Shown one piece after another: positions 8,897 through 16,529 of a stretch of 37,809 nt of DNA. Every line of letters begins with the position of its first letter. Position 1 is the stretch's first letter. The notes beneath the pieces were generated by a model, which saw only the letters and a list, made by a program, of their open reading frames with translations, did not search any database and had not been told where the DNA came from. Position numbers and translations under genes: made by a program. The DNA comes from Caballeronia mineralivorans PML1(12) (lineage in GTDB: Bacteria > Pseudomonadota > Gammaproteobacteria > Burkholderiales > Burkholderiaceae), in the NCBI RefSeq assembly GCF_001028175.1, contig NZ_AEJF01000103.1, positions 1-37,809 on the forward strand, read 5' to 3'.

Positions 8897-9632
8897 TGTT
8901 AGTGGTCGGGGGTCGATGCCGGGTTGCTGCTGCTTAGGTCTGGCGGTCGTTATATGTTGGCTATTTTCTTTATCACTATTAGCCACTGTGCGTGGCGGCA
9001 CTTCATTTCTTTTGCCGACGGCGAAAAAGAAACAGAAGCAAAGAAAACGCCTCCCAACAATCGGCAAGTTAGTGTCCCTAGCGTGCAGGCTCGGAGTTTT
9101 TGGCACCTGATAGCACGGTGCTCGCCAGACTCAAGAATGTTTGAAGCCCGACCTCTCCGAACACAGATACCCACACGCTTCGCCACCAGTGACTGAACCT
9201 GCCTAAGGGACACCCCGCGCTATCCGCGACCAACCTCCTCAAGAAATAAGCACGCAGACCACGTCGCCAACCCACCACGCAATGAGGCAACCAGCACACG
9301 TCAGGCCGTGCTGGTCTGTGGGTCATGGTGCTTGCCCGAGAGCGTTGGGGGCGAAGCGTGTTCGTGTCAGGATTCGCGAGAAGGAGGGGTTCAAACATCG
9401 GAGAGTCTGGCGAGCACCGTGCTATCAGGTGCCAAAAACTTGTAGCCTGCACGCTAGGGACACTAACTTGCCGATGGTTGGAACGCGTTTCTTTGCTTCG
9501 TTTCTTTGTCGCTTTGGACAAAGAAACGAAGCGCCGCCACGCGCAGTGGCTAATAGTGATAAAGAAATCAGCTAACTTAAATCCACCGCTAACCTGAGCA
9601 GCAGCAACCCGGCATCCCCCCGACCACTAACC
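8897..9632. repeat. Large imperfect inverted repeat element, arms about 285 bp
   Basis: Left arm 8897-9183 and right arm 9350-9632 are imperfect reverse complements around a unique centre of about 165 bp. Two blocks are identical: 9060-9091 equals the reverse complement of 9444-9475 (32 bp), and 9095-9132 that of 9403-9440 (38 bp). The outer part also matches (GTTAGTGGTCGGG and GCCGGGTTGCTGCTGCT on both sides). The right arm contains its own perfect 16-bp stem (9495-9510 with 9517-9532); the matching part of the left arm is a degenerate hairpin. Reading frames of 60-147 codons cross the element in several phases but lack conserved motifs and mirror each other between arms, so I call no gene. 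It may be a non-autonomous repeat family; copy number is unknown from here. Confidence 0.8.
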
Positions 9633-9707
9633 CCAAAACCCCACCAAACAGAACCCCGAGTGCGAACGAAAACCCCGTGCAACTCGCCATCACCTCCATC
9701 GACCAGA

Positions 9708-10082
9708 TCAACTCGGCACCTGGCTCACATCAAACAACCGGGGTGCCGGCTTAACGATAGCGTCTTGCAGGCGCTCGAGGCTCGACTGAGGAATCGCAAA
9801 CCCGGCCCAGCCGAGCCCGGTATGCCGGAGCAACAACACGACCCCGTCGAACAACGGATTCTTGTCCAGGTACCAGCACGGATCGATTTCGATCACATAG
9901 TTATGTGTGCGCGACGGTTCGTGCGGCAAGGCCGGTGAGAGCCCCGAACGGATCTGGCCAAGACGTTCAATAAGCAAGTCCACGTCGTCAACATCGAGGA
10001 TTGCCGCATTCGATCCAATATTGAAACGCACTGCCTGACGCCCGGAATCCTGGACCGCCTCAACTAATAGTGTCTGATACAT
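9708..10082 (-). CDS. Hypothetical protein, 124 aa
   Basis: Start chosen at 10082 (MYQTLLVEAV) because GGGAG lies six bases upstream; an in-frame ATG at 10112 lacks such a site. The product is a soluble, acidic small protein with no signal peptide or membrane helix. Visible features are an N-terminal alpha/beta-looking segment (VRFNIGSNAAILDVDDVDLLIERLGQI), a central HNYVIEIDPCWYLDKNPLFDG and a hydrophobic GVVLLLRHTGLGWAGFAIP. I do not recognise the family. Single gene next to the inverted repeat element, pointing towards it. Codon use is similar to neighbours, which supports a real gene. Confidence 0.7.
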   Translation of the reverse strand: MYQTLLVEAVQDSGRQAVRFNIGSNAAILDVDDVDLLIERLGQIRSGLSPALPHEPSRTHNYVIEIDPCWYLDKNPLFDGVVLLLRHTGLGWAGFAIPQSSLERLQDAIVKPAPRLFDVSQVPS

Positions 10083-10815
10083 CGCAAAACTCCCAATGTG
10101 TAATCGGTCCATTCATTATGGAATTCCGCAGATCGGGAAGTCTGAAACAACGCTATCGCAGAATGAAGTTTTATTTAGATTTGACCGGTTCGCCGGCGCT
10201 CACCGAAGGTCACTTTCCACACGCCGCCTCGCGAAAGGTTTCTGCCATATGTGAAGTAATACGAAGTAATCGACGCAGACGCTCACGATGAAGGCAACTA
10301 TTCCCCGACCGTTCCCGTCCAGCGTTTTCGCTGCGCGCCCGGATGTCGGCAGTGCGGCAGTACTTCATCCACACAGCCACTGAGCCGGCATTACCTGATT
10401 GAAAGATAAATGAAATAATTTATGTAAGAAAAGGCCGATCGTATTAATCGTTCCAACCCCCCGTTTTATCCCCACCAAGAGACTCCACACCGCAGGCCAC
10501 GTTCGCGAAAAATATTGTGCAATTGCACATTATCATGTTTCTTACGATATTACTAAACTCCTTTAAAACAATGCTTAAGGCAGCTTAACGAAAATTTCAT
10601 TACTGCTGCGATGCAAAATATTTGCGTCTGAATTATCCTCGTTAACCCGTAGCCAGGATGCGCGCGATCGCGAGCGAGCTTTCGTTTTCTTACAACCGGC
10701 GTTTCATGCCGCTCCATGGAAAACAGGCTAACGGTTTGCTTTCATTCTTTCACTTTCAGTCGCGGCTTCGCCTCAGGCAGCCCTATTTGTGCTCAAACAA
10801 GGTCTTATCTTCGCG
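10083..10815. other. AT-rich gap with a 14-bp palindrome, no gene seen
   Basis: About 730 bases. The part from 10380 to 10640 is clearly richer in A and T than the rest of the window and contains many stops in all frames. A perfect palindrome TGTGCAATTGCACA sits at 10516-10529. The segment 10640-10815 returns to normal composition and leads to the NuoM-like gene. The palindrome and the AT-rich DNA are plausible regulatory sequence for that gene, about 290 bp downstream. Confidence 0.6.
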
Positions 10816-12378
10816 ATGTCATCCCTACCGCTTCTCAGTCTTGCCATTTGGCTTCCCATCCTCTTTGGCGTTGCAATTCTCAGGATCGGGTCGGACCGCA
10901 ACCCGATGCCTGCGCGCTGGCTCGCCCTTGCCGGTTCGATCGCCTGCTTTGTCGTCACGATTCCACTCGTCACCGGATTCGAAACCCATTCCGCCGCCAT
11001 GCAGTTCGTCGAACGCGTGGACTGGCTGCCGGCTTTCGACATCTCGTATCACCTCGGTGTCGACGGCATCTCGATGTGGCTCACCGTGCTCACCGCGTTC
11101 ACAACTCTGATCGTGACGATTGCGTCGTGGAACGTGATCACGGTGCGCGTCGCGCAATATCTCGCGTCGTTCATGTTTCTGTCGGGGCTGATGATAGGGA
11201 CGTTCGCCTCGCTCGACGGCATGCTGTTCTTCGTATTCTTCGAAGCGACGCTGATCCCCATGTACCTGCTGATCGGCTCATGGGGCGGAACGGGACGGGT
11301 GTTGGCGGCGGTCAAGTTCTTCTTCTTTTCGCTGGTCGGCTCGCTGACGATGCTGGTGGCCATGCTGTACCTGTATCAGCAGTCGCATACCTTCGACCTC
11401 GCCAAGTGGCAGGCGCTGCCACTCGGCTTCACGGCGCAGGTGCTGGTCTTCATTGCGTTCTTCGCCGCGTTTGCCGTCAAGGTGCCCATGTGGCCGATTC
11501 ATACCTGGTTGCCGCAGGTCCACCTCGAAGCGCCAACGGGCGCGTCGGTCGTGCTGGGCATGCTGAAACTTGGCGCGTACGGCTTCCTCAGATTTGCCTT
11601 GCCCGTCACGCCGGACGCGGCGCATTTCTTTTCGCCGGTGATCATCGTGCTGTCGTTGATCGGGGTGATCTATGCAAGCCTGGTCGCACTGGCGCAGACC
11701 GACATGAGCAAACTGCTAGCGTATTCGGCGATCGCGCATATGGGCCTCGTCACGCTCGGACTGTTCCTGTTCAACGATATCGGGATGAACGGCGCGATTG
11801 TGCAGATGATTTCGTACGGCTTTGTTTCGGGTGCGATGTTTCTTTCCGTCGGCATCTTGTGGGAGCGGACCCATACGCGTTCGATGGATGCCTATGGCGG
11901 CGTCGCCAACGTGATGCCGCGCTTCGCTGTCTTCGCAATGTTGTTTTCAATGGCGAACGTAGGCTTGCCGGGCACCTCGGGTTTCGTCGGCGAATTCATG
12001 GTGCTCATGGGCGCGATCAAGTTCAACTTCTGGATCGGCGCACTGGCTTCCACCACGCTGGTCCTGAGCGCTTCCTACACGCTGTGGATGTACAAACGAA
12101 CAATCTATGGACCGGTCGGCAATGCGAGTGTTGCGGGTCTGGGCGATCTCGGCAAACGCGAGTTCGGGATGCTGGCTGCGCTTGCGGTTCTGGTGCTCGC
12201 AATCGGTGTCTATCCAAAACCGCTGACCGATACGATCGATGCATCTGCCGCCAATTTGCTCAAGCTGGCTGACGAGTCAAAGCAACCGCACACTGACTAT
12301 GTTCCGGGGCCAGGCACCGGGCTGCGCGCGGCTATTCACTCACCCACACCGTTTCTGGTCGGCGCCAGACGGTTCTAG
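10816..12378 (+). CDS. Solitary NuoM-like (complex I / MRP antiporter-type) membrane protein
   Basis: A 520-aa multi-pass protein of the proton-channel family shared by NADH-quinone oxidoreductase subunit M and Mrp antiporters. Key residues are present: the TM5 glutamate (FFEATLIPMY, about E143), the TM7 lysine (FAVKVPMWPIHTWLP, about K222), the TM8 lysine (GMLKLGAYG, about K251) and the TM12 VGEF motif. The spacing between the two lysines is 29 residues, against 31 in E. coli NuoM (K234-K265, from memory), and the usual LPDAH is LPQVH. No other complex I gene is present. The next genes encode a dehydrogenase. Start taken at the ATG 10816; a GTG at 10789 is an alternative with no better ribosome site. 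Function: probably a divergent ion- or proton-translocating paralogue. Confidence 0.85.
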   Translation: MSSLPLLSLAIWLPILFGVAILRIGSDRNPMPARWLALAGSIACFVVTIPLVTGFETHSAAMQFVERVDWLPAFDISYHLGVDGISMWLTVLTAFTTLIVTIASWNVITVRVAQYLASFMFLSGLMIGTFASLDGMLFFVFFEATLIPMYLLIGSWGGTGRVLAAVKFFFFSLVGSLTMLVAMLYLYQQSHTFDLAKWQALPLGFTAQVLVFIAFFAAFAVKVPMWPIHTWLPQVHLEAPTGASVVLGMLKLGAYGFLRFALPVTPDAAHFFSPVIIVLSLIGVIYASLVALAQTDMSKLLAYSAIAHMGLVTLGLFLFNDIGMNGAIVQMISYGFVSGAMFLSVGILWERTHTRSMDAYGGVANVMPRFAVFAMLFSMANVGLPGTSGFVGEFMVLMGAIKFNFWIGALASTTLVLSASYTLWMYKRTIYGPVGNASVAGLGDLGKREFGMLAALAVLVLAIGVYPKPLTDTIDASAANLLKLADESKQPHTDYVPGPGTGLRAAIHSPTPFLVGARRF

Positions 12379-12646
12379 TGCTTGACTAATCGCGCGGTAC
12401 ATCGCGCAGCGACGGCGAGGCCTTGCAACAAGCGCTTGCAACAAGCTCTTGCGGAGCTAGCGCGCAGTGGGGTTACACCCAACACCAAGAACGACAAGTT
12501 CGCAATCGGAGCATTGTCTCGACAACGTGCCCGGACTTTTTAGCTTGCTCATCCCCGGCGATCGGTTCATCGTTCATGAAGCTCCAACCGATTCGCCGGC
12601 CCAGCACGCAACAGGCTCCGCACGAATAATCAAAGGAAGCTTCCCC
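12379..12646. repeat. Short tandem repeat in the gap before the dehydrogenase operon
   Basis: Between the NuoM-like gene and the dehydrogenase operon. At 12422-12434 and 12435-12447 two 13-bp units CTTGCAACAAGCG and CTTGCAACAAGCT follow each other directly, with a partial third unit (CTTGC) at 12448. Each unit contains CTTG-CAA-CAAG dyad symmetry. No gene is seen in the gap; the strong AAAGGAAG just before 12647 serves the next gene. Confidence 0.55.
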
Positions 12647-13384
12647 ATGCTCAAGTTCCTCCGCGCCAAGCAATCCAGTGACAGCAGGCGCACTTTTCTG
12701 CGCAAGTCCGTCGCCTTGGTGCCGATCGCAAGCATCGCCGGCTGCGACCTAAGCTCGACCTCGTCCACCACCACCGCGGGAACCTCCGCGACCCAAGCCA
12801 GCGCGACGCCGTACACCCCCGTTTTCTTCGACGCAAAAGAGTGGACGTTCGTGAGCGCGGCCGTCGACCGCCTGATTCCCACCGATTCCAACGGACCCGG
12901 CGCGCTTGACGCGGGCGTGCCCGAATTCATCGATCGCCAGATGGACACACCCTACGCCCACGGCGCGCTCTGGTACATGCAGGGTCCGTTTCATGAAGGA
13001 CCGCCCGAGCTCGGCTATCAGCTGAAGCTGGTGCCGCGCGACGTGTACCGCATGGGTATCGCGGCCGTTGAGCGGTACTGCGGCAAGACTTACAACAAGA
13101 CCTTCGCGACGCTCGACGCAGCCACGCGCGATACCGTACTGGGACAGCTCGAAGCCAACAAGATCGAGCTCGACGACGTCCCTGCCGGCACATTCTTCGC
13201 CCAGTTGCTGCAAAACACACGCGAGGGTTTCTTCTGCGACCCCGTGCATGGCGGCAACCGCAACATGGTCGGCTGGAAGACCATCGGTTTTCCGGGTGCG
13301 CGTGCGGATTTCATGGACTTCGTGAACCAGGACGGCAAGCCCTATCCGTATGGACCGGTCTCGATCAAAGGGGAGCGCACCTGA
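12647..13384 (+). CDS. Gluconate 2-dehydrogenase subunit 3 family protein (small, Tat-exported subunit)
   Basis: Small (gamma-type) subunit of a membrane-bound FAD dehydrogenase, 245 aa. Start at ATG 12647, with AAAGGAAG about six bases upstream. The N-terminus has a twin-arginine motif (RRTFLRK), a hydrophobic stretch and AGC, which could be a lipobox. The C-terminal half has family features: QLEANKIELDDVPAGTFF, TREGFFCDPVHGGNRNM and GWKTIGFPGA. In the related Burkholderia FAD-glucose dehydrogenase the small subunit carries the Tat signal and escorts the catalytic subunit across the membrane; the next protein here also has no signal. The stop TGA shares a base with the ATG of the next gene (TGATG). 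Confidence 0.92.
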   Translation: MLKFLRAKQSSDSRRTFLRKSVALVPIASIAGCDLSSTSSTTTAGTSATQASATPYTPVFFDAKEWTFVSAAVDRLIPTDSNGPGALDAGVPEFIDRQMDTPYAHGALWYMQGPFHEGPPELGYQLKLVPRDVYRMGIAAVERYCGKTYNKTFATLDAATRDTVLGQLEANKIELDDVPAGTFFAQLLQNTREGFFCDPVHGGNRNMVGWKTIGFPGARADFMDFVNQDGKPYPYGPVSIKGERT

Positions 13385-15162
13385 TGGCATCAGTGAAAAA
13401 ACCCCATGTGGATGCGGTGATCGTCGGCTTTGGCTGGACTGGCGCGATCCTCGCGAAAGAGCTGACCGAAGCCGGATTGAAAGTCGTGGCGCTCGAGCGC
13501 GGCGAGTATCGCGACACTTATCCTGACGGCGCGTATCCGAACACCATCGACGAGCTCACGTACAGCGTACGCAAGAAGCTCTTCATCGACCTGTCGAAAA
13601 ATACCGTATCGGTCCGCCACGGCGTGAATGACACGGCGCTGCCGTATCGTCAGCTCGGAGCGTTCACGCCGGGTGAGGGCGTGGGCGGGGCGGGCTTGCA
13701 CTGGTCGGGTGTGCACTTTCGCGTGGCGCCTGAAGAGCTGCGTCTGCGCAGTCATTATGAGGAACGCTACGGCAAGAAATTCATTCCCGAAGGCATGACG
13801 ATCCAGGATGCCGGCGTGAGCTATGAGGAACTCGAACCGCACTTCGATTTCGCCGAGAAGGTGTTCGGGACATCGGGGCAGGCGTACAAGGTGAAGGACC
13901 AGATTGTCGGCGACGGCAATATCTTCGAAGCACCGCGAAGCGACCATTTCCCGCTGCCCGCGCAGATGAACACCTATTCCGCGGAGCGTTTCGGTCGTGC
14001 TGCCAAGGAGCTCGGGCTGCATCCCTACCGGTTGCCGTCGGCGAATACCTCGGGTCCTTACACCAATCCATATGGCGTGCAGATGGGACCGTGCAACTTC
14101 TGCGGCTTTTGCAGCGGTTACGCGTGCTACATGTATTCGAAGGCGTCGCCGAACCTGAACATCCTGCCGGCGCTCAAGCAGACGCCGAACTTCGAGTTGC
14201 GCGTGAAGTGCCACGTACTCCGCGTGAATCTCGACGACACAAAAAAACGCGCCACCGGCGTGACCTATCTGGACGCGGTCGGCCGCGAAATCGAGCAGCC
14301 TGCCGACCTCGTGATTATCGCGGCGTTCCAGTATCACAACGTGCGGCTGCTGCTGCTCTCGGGTGTCGGCAAGCCCTATGATCCGGTCTCGGGCGAGGGT
14401 GTCGTCGGCAAGAATTTTGCGTACCAGAACCTCTCGACCATCACCGCGTTCTTCGATAAAGACACGTACACCAATCCGTATATTGGCGCGGGCGGAAACG
14501 GTGTTGCGGTGGACGATTTCAACGCCGACAACTTCGACCACGGCCCACTTGGTTTTGTCGGCGGTTCGCCCTGCTGGGTCAACCAGGCGGGTACCAAGCC
14601 GATCAGCGGCATCGCGACGCCCTCCGGCACGCCGAATTGGGGCAGCGCCTGGAAGCAGTCGGTGAAGGATCACTACTTGCATACGGTATCGATGGACGCG
14701 CATGGCTCGAACATGACCTACCGCGACGTCTATCTCGACCTCGATCCAACCTACAAGGACCCCTACGGTCAGCCGCTCCTTCGCATGACCTTCGACTGGA
14801 AAGACAACGACATCAAGATGGCGCGCTACGTGACAGGACAGATGAATAAGATCGCCGAAGCGATGGGGCCGGTGGCCATCAACGTTTATACCCGCGAGTT
14901 CGGCGCGCACTTCGATACGCGCCGTTACCAGACGACCCACCTCGTGGGCGGCGCGATCATGGGTACGGACCCGAAGACGAGCGTGCTGAATCGCTACTTG
15001 CAAAGCTGGGATGTGCACAACGTGTTCGTGATGGGATCATCGGCATTTCCGCAGGGGATCGGTTATAACCCGACGGGACTCGTGGCGGCACTTGCCTATT
15101 GGTCGGCGAAGGCGATCCGCGAGCAGTATCTGAAGAATCCCGGCCCGCTGGTGAGCGCATGA
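13384..15162 (+). CDS. GMC-family FAD dehydrogenase catalytic subunit (gluconate/glucose dehydrogenase type)
   Basis: A 592-aa flavoprotein that oxidises a sugar, sugar acid or polyol on the periplasmic side. The N-terminal dinucleotide-binding fold is VIVGFGWTGAILAKEL with the acidic VALERG end. GEGVGGAGLHWSG (about 97-109) binds FAD. A CX2CX2CX4C cluster at C237, C240, C243 and C248 (GPCNFCGFCSGYAC) fits an iron-sulfur centre as described for Burkholderia FAD-glucose dehydrogenase. The C-terminus has GSSAFPQGIGYNPTG. No signal peptide, so export with the preceding Tat subunit is likely. Start and stop are tightly overlapped with both neighbours. The substrate cannot be fixed from sequence; gluconate is the commonest for this family. 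Confidence 0.93.
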   Translation: MASVKKPHVDAVIVGFGWTGAILAKELTEAGLKVVALERGEYRDTYPDGAYPNTIDELTYSVRKKLFIDLSKNTVSVRHGVNDTALPYRQLGAFTPGEGVGGAGLHWSGVHFRVAPEELRLRSHYEERYGKKFIPEGMTIQDAGVSYEELEPHFDFAEKVFGTSGQAYKVKDQIVGDGNIFEAPRSDHFPLPAQMNTYSAERFGRAAKELGLHPYRLPSANTSGPYTNPYGVQMGPCNFCGFCSGYACYMYSKASPNLNILPALKQTPNFELRVKCHVLRVNLDDTKKRATGVTYLDAVGREIEQPADLVIIAAFQYHNVRLLLLSGVGKPYDPVSGEGVVGKNFAYQNLSTITAFFDKDTYTNPYIGAGGNGVAVDDFNADNFDHGPLGFVGGSPCWVNQAGTKPISGIATPSGTPNWGSAWKQSVKDHYLHTVSMDAHGSNMTYRDVYLDLDPTYKDPYGQPLLRMTFDWKDNDIKMARYVTGQMNKIAEAMGPVAINVYTREFGAHFDTRRYQTTHLVGGAIMGTDPKTSVLNRYLQSWDVHNVFVMGSSAFPQGIGYNPTGLVAALAYWSAKAIREQYLKNPGPLVSA

Positions 15163-16487
15163 GGACATTGAAAATATCGATGGCGGCCGCGCTGTTCGCG
15201 CTTGCGTCGCTAGCTCACGCCCAGGCCGATTCCGCTTTGGTCGCTCGTGGCGAATACGTCGCCCGTGCGTCGGATTGCATCGCGTGTCATACAGCCGTGA
15301 ACGGCAAGCCGTTTGCGGGTGGCCTGAAGTTCGACACGCCGATCGGCGCGATCTATTCGAGCAACATCACGCCCGATGCAAACACGGGTATTGGTTCGTA
15401 CACCTTCGAGGAGTTCGACCGGGCGTTGCGCGAGGGCGTGAAAAAGAACGGCGACTCCATGTACCCGGCGATGCCGTATCCGTCGTATGCGCGCTTGTCG
15501 AGCGACGACGTCCACGCGCTCTACGCCTACTTCATGCACGGCGTGAACCCGGTTCAGCAGAACAACCGCCCGGCCGGAATTGTCTGGCCGCTGTCAATGC
15601 GATGGCCGCTCACGCTATGGCGCATGGCGTTCGCGCCGAAGCCGCAACCGTTCACGGCGCCGGCTGGTGCGGACCCGGTTCTGGCGCGTGGAGCTTATCT
15701 CGTTCAAGGAGCGGGACATTGCGGCTCTTGCCATACGCCGCGAGCCGCAACCATGCAGGAAAAAGCGCTCACCGATGCTGACGGTCTGGATTATCTGTCC
15801 GGCGGCACAGCGATCGACGGCTGGATTCCGACGAGCTTGCGCGGCGAATCGCGAACAGGCATCGGCATGTGGAGCGAGAGCGATATTGTTCAATTCCTGA
15901 AGACCGGACGCTCGCAGCACACGGCGGCTTTTGGCGGCATGACCGACGTAGTCGGCCACAGCATGCAGCACATGAATGATGCTGATCTGATTGCGATTGC
16001 GCGCTATTTGAAGAGCCTGCCGCCGAAGCTTCAGGGGCAAACGCCATACGTCTACGACGACACGGTTGACAAGGCCCTGCGCACAGGCGACGTCAGCAAG
16101 CCCGGCGCGGCCGTGTACCGCGATAACTGCATGGGGTGTCATCGCAGCGACGGCAAGGGTTACTCACGCGTGTTTCCGGCGCTCGGTGGCAATCCGGTGG
16201 TGCAGGGCGCGGATGCAACCTCGCTGATTCACGTCGTGCTCTCGGGGAATACGTTGCCTGGGATTCGTACGGCGCCTTCGTCGTTCACGATGCCGCCCTT
16301 CGGATGGCGTCTCTCGGATCAGGAAGTGGCTGACGTCTCGAACTTCGTGCGCTCGAGCTGGGGCAATACCGGCTCGGTGGTGACTCTCGAACAGGTGGCG
16401 AAGATAAGAAAATCGGTGAAGCCGCCGGGTATGCCGCCAATAGGTGGCGGGCGGACCGAAGCCAATGCGAGCGCGTCCGCAGACTAG
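15159..16487 (+). CDS. Membrane-associated tri-haem cytochrome c subunit of the dehydrogenase
   Basis: Electron-transfer subunit of 442 aa. A Sec signal peptide (MRTLKISMAAALFALASLAHA) is followed by three cytochrome c domains with CXXCH sites at C40-H44 (CIACH), C188-H192 (CGSCH) and C324-H328 (CMGCH). This tri-haem layout is that of the gluconate, sorbitol and alcohol dehydrogenase cytochrome subunits, which pass electrons to ubiquinone or the terminal oxidase. Start at 15159 overlaps the previous stop by ATGA, so the three dehydrogenase genes are translationally coupled. Followed by a strong hairpin shared with the convergent ABC gene. Confidence 0.95.
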   Translation: MRTLKISMAAALFALASLAHAQADSALVARGEYVARASDCIACHTAVNGKPFAGGLKFDTPIGAIYSSNITPDANTGIGSYTFEEFDRALREGVKKNGDSMYPAMPYPSYARLSSDDVHALYAYFMHGVNPVQQNNRPAGIVWPLSMRWPLTLWRMAFAPKPQPFTAPAGADPVLARGAYLVQGAGHCGSCHTPRAATMQEKALTDADGLDYLSGGTAIDGWIPTSLRGESRTGIGMWSESDIVQFLKTGRSQHTAAFGGMTDVVGHSMQHMNDADLIAIARYLKSLPPKLQGQTPYVYDDTVDKALRTGDVSKPGAAVYRDNCMGCHRSDGKGYSRVFPALGGNPVVQGADATSLIHVVLSGNTLPGIRTAPSSFTMPPFGWRLSDQEVADVSNFVRSSWGNTGSVVTLEQVAKIRKSVKPPGMPPIGGGRTEANASASAD

Positions 16488-16492
16488 CAGGC

Positions 16493-16529
16493 GATGCAAC
16501 GGTCCGGGGCCTACCCGGACCGTTGCATC
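16493..16529. terminator. Bidirectional hairpin between convergent cytochrome and ABC genes
   Basis: Perfect 16-bp stem GATGCAACGGTCCGGG (16493-16508) and its complement (16514-16529) with a 5-nt loop. It begins five bases after the cytochrome stop and its right arm covers two bases of the ABC transporter stop codon, so it can end transcription from both sides. No T-run. Confidence 0.8.

Noticed and set aside
9078..9521. 147-codon minus-strand frame within the large inverted repeat, and shorter frames on the plus strand
   Set aside because: The same peptide segment (SVPSVQA) appears at both ends because of the inverted repeat, in several phases, and no ribosome site or domain was found. The repeat explains the open frames better than a gene.
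10716..12272. 518-codon plus-strand frame overlapping the NuoM-like gene
   Set aside because: Different phase of the same strand; the protein is Arg-rich and lacks the membrane helices and charged residues seen in the NuoM frame.
13390..15018. 542-codon minus-strand frame over the dehydrogenase gene
   Set aside because: Antisense to the GMC dehydrogenase; no domain and low-complexity Arg/Val/His composition.
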